Below the pieces are notes generated by a model. It did not search any database. It saw only the letters and a list, made by a program, of their open reading frames with translations, and was not told where the DNA came from. Shown one piece after another: positions 23,318-31,510 of a DNA stretch of 64,000 nucleotides; position 1 is the stretch's first letter, and the number at the start of each line of letters is the position of its first letter. Source of the DNA: Methylobacteriaceae bacterium. GTDB lineage: Bacteria; Pseudomonadota; Alphaproteobacteria; Rhizobiales; Beijerinckiaceae. The stretch spans positions 62,001 to 126,000 of the forward strand of contig JACKJE010000006.1 in NCBI GenBank assembly GCA_020638135.1, in the 5' to 3' direction. The translations under genes were made by a program, and so were the position numbers.

Positions 23318-23509
23318 TTACGCTTCCTGCGAAGCCTTCGGCTTCAGGATCTGGCGGCCGCGATACATGCCGGTCTTCAGATCGACATGGTGCGGACGGC
23401 GCAGTTCGCCGGAATCCTTGTCCTCGACATAGGTCGGGGCGGCGAGCGCGTCGGCCGAACGGCGGAAGCCGCGCTTCATCGGGGAGGTTTTTCTCTTCGG
23501 AACAGCCAT
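23318..23509 (-). CDS. rpmF: 50S ribosomal protein L32
   Basis: A 63-residue basic protein beginning MAVPKRKTSPMKRGFRRS, the canonical L32 start, and carrying the alphaproteobacterial middle LRRPHHVDLKTGMYRGRQIL. It lacks the zinc-ribbon cysteines found in some other L32 proteins. It follows mtgA at 184 bases on the same strand, a common rhizobial arrangement, and ends at a strong terminator. Confidence 0.97.
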   Translation of the reverse strand: MAVPKRKTSPMKRGFRRSADALAAPTYVEDKDSGELRRPHHVDLKTGMYRGRQILKPKASQEA

Positions 23510-23693
23510 TTGAAACTCCATTGTCCCGTGATGGGCAAGGCGGGCTTGCCCTGTCTGCGTTCGATATTCGATTTCGGGCAGGCCGAACCTGGGCAAGCCG
23601 CAATCGTTCCGGCGCGCAGGCGGGACGGCAGCGGGCTCATAACGCAAAAAATCCAGCCGCGCCACCCCGAACCGCAGAATTCGCGTGCGAATG

Positions 23694-24398
23694 TCACTTC
23701 AGGCAGTCGAGCCAGGGCCCGGCCCCGGCGGCGCGGCCGGACAGACGCCGGGCGAGCCGCGCCTGCCGGGTGGTCGGGCGCGCCGGGCGGCGCAGGATGG
23801 GATTGGGCAGGGCGACGGCCATCAAGGCGGCCTGGCCCTGCGTCAGCGACGCCGCAGACCGCTCGAAATTGGCGCGGGCGGCGGCCTCGGCCCCGAAAAT
23901 TCCGTTCGGGCCCCATTCCGCGACGTTCAGATAGACTTCGAGAATCCGTCGCTTCGGCCAAACGAAGTCCAGCGCCAGAGCCAGCGGGATTTCCACGCCC
24001 TTGCGGATGGCGCTGCGCGAGGGCCACAGGAACAGGTTCTTGACAACCTGCATGGTGATCGTCGAGGCGCCACGGGCCGGGCCGTCCTCGTCGGCGTCGT
24101 CGAGGACTTCGCCGAGCGCCTGCCAGTCGACGCCCCAGTGGCGGCAGAATTTCGCGTCTTCCGACATGACGACGGAGGCGATGAGCGCCGGGGAAATCCG
24201 CTCCAGCGCAACATAGTCGCGCACGACGGGGCGGCCCGTGACGTAGCGCGCCAGCATGAGCGAGGAGATCGGCGGCGCGAAGCGCCACAGCGCCATCAGC
24301 GCGACCAGCGTCAGGAGCGCGGCGCCAGCCGCCATCCGCGCCAGCCGGAACGCCCGTCCGATCCAATCCGCCCAGCCCTGTTCCGGCGCCTGCGCCAT
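23694..24398 (-). CDS. mtgA: Monofunctional biosynthetic peptidoglycan transglycosylase
   Basis: A 234-residue protein with an N-terminal membrane anchor (about 20-42) and a GT51 glycosyltransferase domain. The catalytic Glu lies in VVMSEDAKFCRHWGVDW, followed by RGASTITMQVVKNLFLWPSR, RKGVEIPLAL, KRRILEVYLNVAEWGPNGIFGAEAA and LTQGQAALMAVALPNP, all standard motifs. It polymerises lipid II into glycan strands at the periplasmic face. It lacks the transpeptidase domain of class A penicillin-binding proteins, as expected of MtgA. Confidence 0.96.
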   Translation of the reverse strand: MAQAPEQGWADWIGRAFRLARMAAGAALLTLVALMALWRFAPPISSLMLARYVTGRPVVRDYVALERISPALIASVVMSEDAKFCRHWGVDWQALGEVLDDADEDGPARGASTITMQVVKNLFLWPSRSAIRKGVEIPLALALDFVWPKRRILEVYLNVAEWGPNGIFGAEAAARANFERSAASLTQGQAALMAVALPNPILRRPARPTTRQARLARRLSGRAAGAGPWLDCLK

Positions 24399-24487
24399 CG
24401 CGACCTCCGGGGCGAGGGTTGAACGATCGGCGGCGCAGGGGCAAGCGCGGCCGTCGCGTGGAAACGCCGCCTTAAGGGGCTGGCCTC

Positions 24488-24925
24488 ATGATTTCGTGCA
24501 TATCGGGCGCCCGCATGAAGTCGAAAACCTCTCTCGGCCTCGCCATCGCCGCGCTGGGCGTCGCGCTCGGCGTGCTGATCGTCCGCCATCCCGAGGGGCT
24601 GAGAGCCCCACTGTGGGTGGCGCTCGCGGCCGTGGGCGCCTTTGTCGCGGCTGGCCTTGTCATTGTCGCGGACGAGGGCGGGGCGCGGCGCCTCCACCGT
24701 CTAGCCGTTTCTGGCCTGCTGCTCGCCATGCTGACGCCGCCCGCATGGATCGCGCTCGGCGAGGGCCCGCGGGTCTGCGTCGGCGGCATCGGCCTCGGCG
24801 GCGCGGGAATAGGCGTCGGCGTCCCGGATTTCGCCTGCCGGGCGGGCTTCGGGCTCGGCGCGGCGATCGTCGCGCTGATGCTGGCCGGATTTCTGTACAA
24901 TTGGGCGCGCGGCAAGCCGATGTAG
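24488..24925 (+). CDS. Small polytopic membrane protein of unknown function
   Basis: A 145-residue hydrophobic protein with about four predicted membrane helices (about 14-33, 42-62, 69-88 and 120-140). A Gly-rich loop with two Cys (RVCVGGIGLGG and FACRAGFG) lies between helices 3 and 4. The start may be the internal Met10 (MKSKTSLGLAIAAL), which looks more like a normal membrane-protein start than MISCISGAR. No family is recognised. It precedes the polyprenyl synthase by 72 bases on the same strand. Confidence 0.65.
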   Translation: MISCISGARMKSKTSLGLAIAALGVALGVLIVRHPEGLRAPLWVALAAVGAFVAAGLVIVADEGGARRLHRLAVSGLLLAMLTPPAWIALGEGPRVCVGGIGLGGAGIGVGVPDFACRAGFGLGAAIVALMLAGFLYNWARGKPM

Positions 24926-24997
24926 CGGAGCGCGCCGCCTTGACCGGCAAGACCCGATCGGGCAAGCGGGTCCGGTACGTCGAGGAGCCCATTGCGC

Positions 24998-25930
24998 ATG
25001 ACCGAGCGCGCGACCGCCCACCTGTTCCGTTCCCGGCTCGACGAGGTCGCCGCGGCGACCGAGAGCATGCTCGACACGCTGCTGTCGCCGCTGGTGCGTC
25101 CCGGCGAAATCGAGCGGCCGGCGCGCCTTCTAGAATCCATGCGCTATGCGAGCCTGGGCGGCGGCAAGCGCCTGCGGCCCTTTCTGGTGGTCGAGAGCGC
25201 CCGCCTTTTCGGCGCCGGGGGCGAGGGCGTGCTGCGGGCGGCCGCCGCCCTCGAAATGGTCCATTGCTATTCGCTCGTGCACGACGACCTGCCGGCGATG
25301 GACGACGACGACCTGCGCCGCGGCCGGCCGACCGTGCACAAGGCCTTCGACGAGGCGACAGCGATTCTCGCCGGCGACGGGCTCCTGACCTACGCCTTCG
25401 ACGTGCTGGCCGATCCCGAGACCCACAGGGACGCGGCGGTTCGCGCCGATCTCGTGCTCGGGCTCGCGCGCGCCGGCGGGCTCGGCGGCATGGTCGGCGG
25501 GCAGGCGCTCGATCTCGAAGCCGAGAAGGCGACGACGCCGCACGCACGCGAAGCGATCATGACCTTGCAGGCGATGAAGACCGGCGCGCTGCTGCTCTAT
25601 GCCGTGGAGGCCGGCGCGCGCATCGGCGGCGCGGACGCCGACCAGCGCGCCGCGCTCGTCAAATACGGCCGCGCACTCGGCGCCTGCTTTCAGGTCGCCG
25701 ACGATATCCTCGACGCCGAGGGCGACGAGGCGGCGCTGGGAAAACGCGCCGGCAAGGACGCCGGCCGCAACAAGGCGACGCTGGTCTCGGCATTGGGCAT
25801 CGACGCCGCGCGCGAACGCCGCGACGGCCTCGCGATCGACGCGATCGAGGCGCTGGAGGAGGGCGGCTTCGGCGAAAAGGCCGCCGTGCTCGCGGAAGCC
25901 GCGCGCTTCACCGCCGCGCGGCGCAGCTGA
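24998..25930 (+). CDS. Polyprenyl synthetase (farnesyl/geranylgeranyl diphosphate synthase, IspA-like)
   Basis: A 310-residue all-helical prenyltransferase with both Asp-rich motifs: DDLPAMDDDDLRRG (first) and FQVADDILDAEGD (second). GGKRLRPFLVVESA is the IPP-binding region and QALDLEAE also matches. It condenses isopentenyl diphosphate with allylic diphosphates. Chain length (C15 or C20) cannot be fixed from motifs alone, although the overall form is closest to IspA. ATG 24998 follows GAGGAG at 10 bases; a TTG six bases upstream is possible. The product would feed quinone tails and undecaprenyl carriers. Confidence 0.92.
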   Translation: MTERATAHLFRSRLDEVAAATESMLDTLLSPLVRPGEIERPARLLESMRYASLGGGKRLRPFLVVESARLFGAGGEGVLRAAAALEMVHCYSLVHDDLPAMDDDDLRRGRPTVHKAFDEATAILAGDGLLTYAFDVLADPETHRDAAVRADLVLGLARAGGLGGMVGGQALDLEAEKATTPHAREAIMTLQAMKTGALLLYAVEAGARIGGADADQRAALVKYGRALGACFQVADDILDAEGDEAALGKRAGKDAGRNKATLVSALGIDAARERRDGLAIDAIEALEEGGFGEKAAVLAEAARFTAARRS

Positions 25931-25943
25931 GGGCGCGCCGCGC

Positions 25944-26762
25944 ATGGCCGCCGAACAATTGGCGCGCCGCGAAGCCGAATTTGCGGCGCGCCTCGTCCGC
26001 CATCGCAGCCGGCTGCTGCCGTTGCGCGTCGTCGCCGCGCGGCCTCGCCTGTTCCTTGCATTCGCGGCCGGCGCGCTCGCCGGTTTTCTGACGCCCGAAG
26101 CGCTCGGAATCGTCACGCGCGCGCTGATCGGCTGGAACGTCGCGGCCCTGGCCGATCTCGCGCTCGTTCTCGCTTCGACGCACGGATCGAAGCCGCGCCG
26201 CATTCGCTACCAGGCGCAATTGCTCGACGACGGCCGCCATTTCGTCCTCGCCTTTTCGGCGCTCGCCGCTGTCGTCGCCATCTGCGCCATCGTCGCGGAA
26301 ATGAGCGCGGCCAAGGAAATGAGCGGACTTGCGCGCGCGCTGCATCTGGGGCTGGCGGGCTGCACGATCCTCACGTCCTGGCTGTTCATGCACATGATGT
26401 TCGCGCTGCATTACGCGCATGAATATTATCTGGAGCGCCGCCTGTCCGGCGCCGAGGGCCGGACGGCGGCCGGCGCGGCCGTCGATCTCGATGGCGACGG
26501 CAAGGTCGACGACAGGGACCGCGCGCTCGCGGCGGCCTCGTCGGATACGCGCGGCGGCCTGATCTTTCCCGACACGGTTCAGCCGACCTATCTCGACTTC
26601 ATCTATTTCTCCTACACGATCGGCGTGGCCTCGCAGACGGCCGACGTCACCGTCTCCTCGCGCGCCATGCGCGCGGTCGTGCTGGCGCATTCCGTCCTGT
26701 CGTTCTTCTTCAACACCACGATTCTCGCGCTGACCATCAATCTGGCGGCGGGGCTGTTCTGA
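25944..26762 (+). CDS. DUF1345 membrane protein with an EF-hand-like loop
   Basis: A 272-residue membrane protein of the DUF1345 family, recognisable from the C-terminal YLDFIYFSYTIGVASQTADV, followed by SSRAMRAVVLAHSVLSFFFNT. About five hydrophobic segments are present. The segment 181-192 reads DLDGDGKVDDRD, which matches an EF-hand calcium loop at positions 1, 3, 5, 9 and 12. It lies in the hydrophilic loop before the conserved C-terminal domain and is not a DUF1345 feature I know of. The function of the family is unknown. It begins 13 bases after ispA-like and is followed by a GNAT gene 16 bases later. Confidence 0.85.
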   Translation: MAAEQLARREAEFAARLVRHRSRLLPLRVVAARPRLFLAFAAGALAGFLTPEALGIVTRALIGWNVAALADLALVLASTHGSKPRRIRYQAQLLDDGRHFVLAFSALAAVVAICAIVAEMSAAKEMSGLARALHLGLAGCTILTSWLFMHMMFALHYAHEYYLERRLSGAEGRTAAGAAVDLDGDGKVDDRDRALAAASSDTRGGLIFPDTVQPTYLDFIYFSYTIGVASQTADVTVSSRAMRAVVLAHSVLSFFFNTTILALTINLAAGLF

Positions 26763-26778
26763 TACGGGGAGAGCGCAA

Positions 26779-27222
26779 GTGACGCGCATCGTTGCACTGA
26801 CGGAGCAGGATTTCGAAGAATGGCTGCCGCTGTGGCGCGGCTACCAGATTTTCTACAAGGCCGACATCGACGAAGAGACGACGCGCACGACCTTCGCGCG
26901 TCTGACCGGCGGCGCCGAGCCGATGGGCGCGTTTCTCGCGCGCGACGATGCCGGCCGCGCCATCGGCATGGTGCACTGGATCATGCATCGCTCATGTTGG
27001 ACGACAGGCGATTATTGCTATTTGCAGGACCTGTTCGTCGCGCCCGACATTCGCGGCGGCGGCGTCGGCGCCAAGCTGATCGAGGCCGTCTACGACGTCG
27101 CTCAGAAGCACGGCTGCTCGCGCGTGCACTGGCTGACGCAATTCACCAATGAGCGTGCGATGATCCTCTACGACAAGGTCGCGACGAAGTCGGGGTTCCT
27201 ACAGTATGTGAAACGGTTTTGA
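26779..27222 (+). CDS. GNAT-family N-acetyltransferase
   Basis: A 147-residue acetyltransferase. The acetyl-CoA-binding segment LQDLFVAPDIRGGGVGAKLIEAVYDVA has the expected (R/Q)-G-x-G pattern, and the C-terminal WLTQFTNERAMILYDKVATKSGFLQY matches motif B. The substrate is unknown. The start is a GTG at 26779 preceded by GGGGAGAG. It is the last gene of the rightward ispA-like/DUF1345 group and converges with ispG. Confidence 0.92.
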   Translation: MTRIVALTEQDFEEWLPLWRGYQIFYKADIDEETTRTTFARLTGGAEPMGAFLARDDAGRAIGMVHWIMHRSCWTTGDYCYLQDLFVAPDIRGGGVGAKLIEAVYDVAQKHGCSRVHWLTQFTNERAMILYDKVATKSGFLQYVKRF

Positions 27223-27237
27223 AGTCTCGTTGCGGCT

Positions 27238-28530
27238 CTACTCCGCCGCCTTCGCGCCAGCGCCAAAGCGGCGCTCGACGTAGTCTTCCACGATCTGCTT
27301 GAACTCGTCCGCGATGCCCGCGCCGCGCAGCGTCATCGCCTTCTTGCCGTCAATGAAGACCGGCGCGGCCGGCGCCTCGCCGGTGCCGGGCAGCGAGATG
27401 CCGATGTCGGCGTGCTTCGATTCGCCCGGCCCGTTCACGATGCAGCCCATGACCGCGACATTGAGCGTTTCGACGCCCGCGTATTTCTTTTTCCACTCCG
27501 GCATGGAGACGCGGATGTGGTCTTGGATGTCGCGCGCGAGTTCCTGAAACACGGTCGAGGTCGTGCGCCCGCAACCCGGACACGCCGCGACCAGCGGCAC
27601 GAAGGTGCGGAAGCCCATGGTCTGCAGAATTTCCTGCGCGACCTTCACTTCCAGCGTCCGATCGCCGCCGGGTTCCGGCGTGAGCGACACGCGGATCGTG
27701 TCGCCGATCCCTTCCTGCAGCAGTACGCCGAGCGCGGCGGCCGACGCGACGACGCCCTTCGAGCCCATGCCGGCCTCGGTAAGGCCGAGATGCAGGGCGT
27801 AGTCCGAGCGCTGCGCCAACATGCGATAGACCGAGATCAGCCCCTGCACCGCCGAGACCTTTGCGGACAGGATGATGCGATCCTTCGGCAGGCCGATTTC
27901 CTGCGCGAGATCGGCGGACATGAGCGCCGACTGAACCAGCGCCTCGCGCGTCACCGCCTGCGCGTCGATCGGGCGCGACGATTTGGCGTTGCGATCCATC
28001 AGGACGGTGAGCATTTCCTGATCGAGCGAGCCCCAGTTGGCGCCGATCCGCACGGTCTTGCCATAGCGGATCGCCGTTTCGACGATCGCCGCGAACTGCC
28101 GGTCCTTCTTCTCTTTGAAACCGACGTTGCCGGGATTGATCCGGTATTTGTCGAGCGCTTCGGCGCAGGCCGGATGATCGGCGAGCAGCTTGTGGCCGAT
28201 GTAGTGGAAATCGCCGACCAGCGGGACCTCGACGCCCATCTGCGCGAGACGGTCGCGGATATGCGGCACGGCGGCGGCCGCCTCGTCGCGGTCGACGGTG
28301 ATGCGCACCAGTTCAGAGCCCGCCTGCGCCAGCGCCGCCACCTGCCGCGTCGTGCTCTCGACGTCGGCCGTATCCGTATTGGTCATGGATTGCACGACGA
28401 TGGGAGCGCCGCCGCCAACCTGAACTGCCCCCTTGCCGGCGCCGACGAGAACGCCGGTCGTGCGGTGGCGCGCGGCGGGCTCGGCGGCGATGGGATCGGG
28501 GAGGCAGGCGGTGTCGGAAGTGTTTGTCAT
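27238..28530 (-). CDS. ispG: 4-hydroxy-3-methylbut-2-en-1-yl diphosphate synthase (IspG/GcpE)
   Basis: A 430-residue enzyme of the non-mevalonate isoprenoid pathway, converting MEcPP to HMBPP. The N-terminal TIM-barrel part (VQVGGGAPIVVQSMTNTDTAD) and the C-terminal cluster domain (CPGCGRTTSTVFQELA and VMGCIVNGPGES) are intact, supplying the three Cys and one Glu that hold the [4Fe-4S] cluster. It converges with the GNAT gene. A repeat cluster lies just upstream. Confidence 0.97.
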   Translation of the reverse strand: MTNTSDTACLPDPIAAEPAARHRTTGVLVGAGKGAVQVGGGAPIVVQSMTNTDTADVESTTRQVAALAQAGSELVRITVDRDEAAAAVPHIRDRLAQMGVEVPLVGDFHYIGHKLLADHPACAEALDKYRINPGNVGFKEKKDRQFAAIVETAIRYGKTVRIGANWGSLDQEMLTVLMDRNAKSSRPIDAQAVTREALVQSALMSADLAQEIGLPKDRIILSAKVSAVQGLISVYRMLAQRSDYALHLGLTEAGMGSKGVVASAAALGVLLQEGIGDTIRVSLTPEPGGDRTLEVKVAQEILQTMGFRTFVPLVAACPGCGRTTSTVFQELARDIQDHIRVSMPEWKKKYAGVETLNVAVMGCIVNGPGESKHADIGISLPGTGEAPAAPVFIDGKKAMTLRGAGIADEFKQIVEDYVERRFGAGAKAAE

Positions 28531-28574
28531 GGGTCCATTGTCATCGGCTAGGTCGCACGTCGGGCGCAGGCGCA

Positions 28575-28668
28575 GCCCTCCCCCCTTGTGGGGAAGGGGA
28601 GGGGGTTGGGCAACCTCGCCGGGTTCCCCGACCCCCCACTCTAGCCCTCCCCCGCAAGGGGGGAGGGA
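28575..28668. repeat. Pair of GC-rich palindromic repeats (family E)
   Basis: Two inverted CCCTCC(n)/(n)GGAGGG hairpins occupy 28575-28606 and 28645-28668, separated by a spacer rich in C and G runs. Such CCCTCCCC-type units are common in intergenic regions of Rhizobiales. The stop codon and last codons of the zur-like gene lie inside the second unit. Confidence 0.65.
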
Positions 28669-29132
28669 ACAGAATCGTCCCTCGTTACACAGGCGGCGCA
28701 GCGGCCGGCTATTTCTATGATCTGGGCGCGCGGCGCAAATCCGCGCTTGCCGGCCACGGCGGCGACATCGGCGGCGAGCGCGGGCGAGGTCGCCTCGTCG
28801 ACATGGCCGCAGCCGTCGCAGATCAGGAAGGCGACGGGCTCGCTGGCGCCATGGCTGTGGCCGCAGGCCAGAAAGGCGTTGCGGGAGGCGAGGCGGTGGA
28901 CGAGCCCCTGCTCGACCAGGAAATCGAGGGCCCGATAGACCTGGGTCGGCGCCGGGCGGCGGCCCGCAGGGCCCGCCAGCATGTCGATCATCTCATAGGC
29001 GCCGACGGGGCGGCGCGCGCGTTCGAGAATGTCGAGAACGGCCTTGCGGCCGGGCGTCAGACGGCCGGCGCCGGCCCCGCCGTGTCCGTGGCCGTGATTT
29101 TGGTCGTGATCGTGCCCGGTGCGGCGCATCAT
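28641..29132 (-). CDS. Fur-family metalloregulator (Zur-like)
   Basis: A 163-residue Fur-family repressor. It has a winged-helix part (LTPGRKAVLDILERARRPVGAYEMI and APTQVYRALDFLVEQGLVHRL) and zinc-site residues C90-G-H-S-H, CDGC at 105-108 and CAAC at 145-148. The two CXXC pairs and CGHSH favour Zur over Fur. The N-terminus is His/Asp-rich (HDHDQNHGHGHG), a possible zinc-sensing or storage tail. The last residues VPSPLAGEG are encoded by a palindromic repeat, so the original protein probably ended soon after the CAAC motif. Zinc uptake control is the inferred role; no Zur targets are adjacent. Confidence 0.85.
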   Translation of the reverse strand: MMRRTGHDHDQNHGHGHGGAGAGRLTPGRKAVLDILERARRPVGAYEMIDMLAGPAGRRPAPTQVYRALDFLVEQGLVHRLASRNAFLACGHSHGASEPVAFLICDGCGHVDEATSPALAADVAAVAGKRGFAPRAQIIEIAGRCAACVTRDDSVPSPLAGEG

Positions 29133-29226
29133 TCAGCCATTATAGCGTGGCGCGTTAGCATTTCGAACCATCGCTTTCGGGCGGGCGGCGCCGTATATTG
29201 CGCCGCATCAATTTCAGGAGGTCTCC

Positions 29227-30012
29227 ATGTCTCTCGCCAAGCGCGCCGCCGTCGTCACAGGCTCCACCTCGGGCATCGGGCTCGCCTACGCCCGCGCCCT
29301 CGCTGCGGAGGGCGCCAACGTCGTCATCAATGGATTCGGCGACAAGGACGCCATCGAGAAGGAGCGCGCCGGCATCGAGAAGGATTTCGGCGTCAAGTGC
29401 CTGTACGACGGCGCCGACATGTCGAAGCCCGCCGAGATCGCGGCCATGATCGGCAATGCCGAGAAGGCGCTGGGCTCGGTCGACGTGCTCGTCAACAATG
29501 CCGGCATCCAGTTCGTGTCGCCGGTCGAGGATTTCCCGATCGAGAAATGGGACCAGATCATCGCGATCAATCTGTCGTCGGCCTTTCACACGATCCGCGC
29601 CGCCGCGCCCGGCATGAAGGCGCGCAAATGGGGCCGCATCATCAATACGGCGTCGGCGCATTCGCTGGTCGCTTCGCCGTTCAAGTCGGCCTATGTGTCG
29701 GCCAAGCACGGCATCGCCGGCCTCACCAAGACGGTCGCGCTGGAAGTCGCCACGTTCGGCGTCACGGTCAATTGCATCTCGCCCGGCTATGTCTGGACGC
29801 CGCTGGTCGAAAAGCAGATTCCCGACACGATGAAGGCGCGCAACATGACCAAGGAGCAGGTCATGAACGACGTGCTGCTCGCCGCGCAGCCGACCAAGCA
29901 ATTCGTCACCGTCGAGCAGGTGGCGGCGCTCGCGATCTTCCTGTGCTCGGACGCCGCCGCCAATATCACCGGCGCCAATATTTCGATGGACGGCGGCTGG
30001 ACCGCCGCGTGA
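29227..30012 (+). CDS. bdhA: D-3-hydroxybutyrate dehydrogenase
   Basis: A 261-residue short-chain dehydrogenase with TGSTSGIGLAYARAL, NNAGIQFVSPVEDFP, the Ser of ASAHSLVASPFKSAY and YVSAKHG. The segment SPGYVWTPLVEKQIPD is typical of 3-hydroxybutyrate dehydrogenases. It oxidises D-3-hydroxybutyrate released from PHB to acetoacetate using NAD. AGGAGG lies just before the ATG. The stop overlaps the GTG start of the patatin-like gene, so the two are coupled. It complements phaA, phaB and phaR at 17.6-20.5 kb. Confidence 0.93.
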   Translation: MSLAKRAAVVTGSTSGIGLAYARALAAEGANVVINGFGDKDAIEKERAGIEKDFGVKCLYDGADMSKPAEIAAMIGNAEKALGSVDVLVNNAGIQFVSPVEDFPIEKWDQIIAINLSSAFHTIRAAAPGMKARKWGRIINTASAHSLVASPFKSAYVSAKHGIAGLTKTVALEVATFGVTVNCISPGYVWTPLVEKQIPDTMKARNMTKEQVMNDVLLAAQPTKQFVTVEQVAALAIFLCSDAAANITGANISMDGGWTAA

Positions 30013-31037
30013 GCGCCAACGGCACGAAACCGAAGAAGCGCATCAATCTCGCGTTGCAGGGCGGCGGCGCGCACGGCGCCTTCACCTGGGGCGCGCTCGA
30101 CGCGCTGTTAGGGGACGGGCGCTTCGAGATTTCAGCCGTCAGCGGCGCGAGCGCGGGCGCGATGAACGCGGTCGTGCTGGCCGACGGCCTGCGCGAAGGC
30201 GGCGTCGACGGCGCGCGCAAGCAGCTCGGGCAATTCTGGCGCGCGGTCAGTCTCGACGGGCAGCTCAACGCCGCGCAGCGCAGCCTGTTCGACGCCTGGC
30301 TCGGCGCTTTCGATCCGCTGAATTTCAGCGAACGGCTGCTGCAGAGCGCGTCCAATTTTCTGTCGCCTTACGAACTCAACCCGCTCGACATCAATCCGCT
30401 GCGCGCGGCGCTGGTGAAGCTCGTCGATTTCGACGCGCTGCGCGCAAGCGACGAGGTGAAGCTGTTCATCTCCGCGACCAATGTGACGACGGGACGGATC
30501 AAGGTCTTCCATCGCGACGAACTGACCGCGGAAATGGTGATGGCGTCGGCCTGCCTGCCGACCCTGTTCAAGGCGGTCGAGATCGGCGGCGTTCCCTATT
30601 GGGACGGCGGCTTTTCCGGCAATCCGCCGCTCTTTCCGTTCTTCACCGAGACCGATTGCCTCGACATCGTGCTGATCCAGCTCGACCCTATCGAACGGCC
30701 AGGGACGCCGGATTCGGCGGCCGAGATCATGCAGCGCATGAACGAGATCACCTTCAACGCGCCGCTGATCGGCGAATTCCGCGCCATCGACTTCGTTTCG
30801 CGCCTGATCGACCGCGGTCGCCTGAAGGGCACGCACTACAAGAAAATCCGCATGCATCTGATCGAGGGCGGCAAGGCGCTGGCCGCCTATACGGCCGATA
30901 CGAAAATGCAGGCCGACTACGATCTCTTCAAGAAGCTTTTCGATCTCGGCCGGCGCGCGGGCGAGAAATTCATCGCGGACAATTACGCCGCGATCGGCGA
31001 GCACGGCACGCTCGAACTCAGGCAATATCTGGCCTGA
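30009..31037 (+). CDS. Patatin-like phospholipase family protein
   Basis: A 342-residue patatin-fold serine hydrolase. The oxyanion loop LALQGGGAHGAFTWG, the nucleophile elbow SGASAGAMN (Ser about 48) and the catalytic Asp in YWDGGFSGNPP (about 200) form the expected Ser-Asp dyad. It starts at a GTG overlapping the bdhA stop (GTGA). Members hydrolyse acyl esters of lipids. The tight coupling to bdhA hints at a role in PHB granule or acyl-ester turnover, which is inference. There is no signal peptide, so it is probably cytoplasmic. Confidence 0.92.
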   Translation: MSANGTKPKKRINLALQGGGAHGAFTWGALDALLGDGRFEISAVSGASAGAMNAVVLADGLREGGVDGARKQLGQFWRAVSLDGQLNAAQRSLFDAWLGAFDPLNFSERLLQSASNFLSPYELNPLDINPLRAALVKLVDFDALRASDEVKLFISATNVTTGRIKVFHRDELTAEMVMASACLPTLFKAVEIGGVPYWDGGFSGNPPLFPFFTETDCLDIVLIQLDPIERPGTPDSAAEIMQRMNEITFNAPLIGEFRAIDFVSRLIDRGRLKGTHYKKIRMHLIEGGKALAAYTADTKMQADYDLFKKLFDLGRRAGEKFIADNYAAIGEHGTLELRQYLA

Positions 31038-31100
31038 ACGGGCGGCTTCGCTTTCGGCGGCGGGCTTGATAGGCTGGGGCGTCGCTTTGGGGGATGAGGC

Positions 31101-31508
31101 ATGCCGGAGCAATTGCTGGCGGGGCTGACGGCTTTCGCGATCTATTTCGTCGGCGCGCTCGCCTATGGGTCGGCGTTTTGCGCGATCTACACGCGGCTGA
31201 CGCGGCACAGCGAATTCGATCTCATCGTGCGCGAGCACAATGCGTCGGCGGCGGTCGCCTTCGGGCTGACGCTGGTCGGCTACGCCATCGCGCTCGCCGG
31301 CGCGATCCACAATACGCGCAGCATCATTGAATTCCTGATCTGGGGCCTGGTGGCGATGCTCGCGCAATTCGTCGCCTACGGGCTCGCCAATCTCGCCCAT
31401 CCCGGCCTGTCGGAAGCGATCGAGCAGAATGCGCTGGCGGCTGCGATCTGGTCCGGTTCGGTCGCCATCGCCGCCGGCCTGATCACCACGGCCTGCATGA
31501 GCCCCTGA
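31101..31508 (+). CDS. DUF350 (YjfL-like) membrane protein
   Basis: A 135-residue protein with four membrane helices (about 5-28, 45-68, 74-97 and 110-132), fitting DUF350, whose E. coli member is YjfL. The motif VREHNASAAVAFGLTLVGYAIALAGAI in helix 2 and the Gly-containing paired helices are typical. It is the first gene of a tight three-gene set, spaced by two bases each, ending in a glutathionylspermidine-synthase-like enzyme, the same grouping as yjfL-yjfM-yjfC in E. coli. Confidence 0.85.
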   Translation: MPEQLLAGLTAFAIYFVGALAYGSAFCAIYTRLTRHSEFDLIVREHNASAAVAFGLTLVGYAIALAGAIHNTRSIIEFLIWGLVAMLAQFVAYGLANLAHPGLSEAIEQNALAAAIWSGSVAIAAGLITTACMSP

Positions 31509-31510
31509 TC

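Noticed and set aside
28524..30008. Upstream extension of the patatin-like frame through zur-like and bdhA
   Set aside because: This part is out of frame with two well-supported genes; the GTG at 30009 overlapping the bdhA stop is the natural start.
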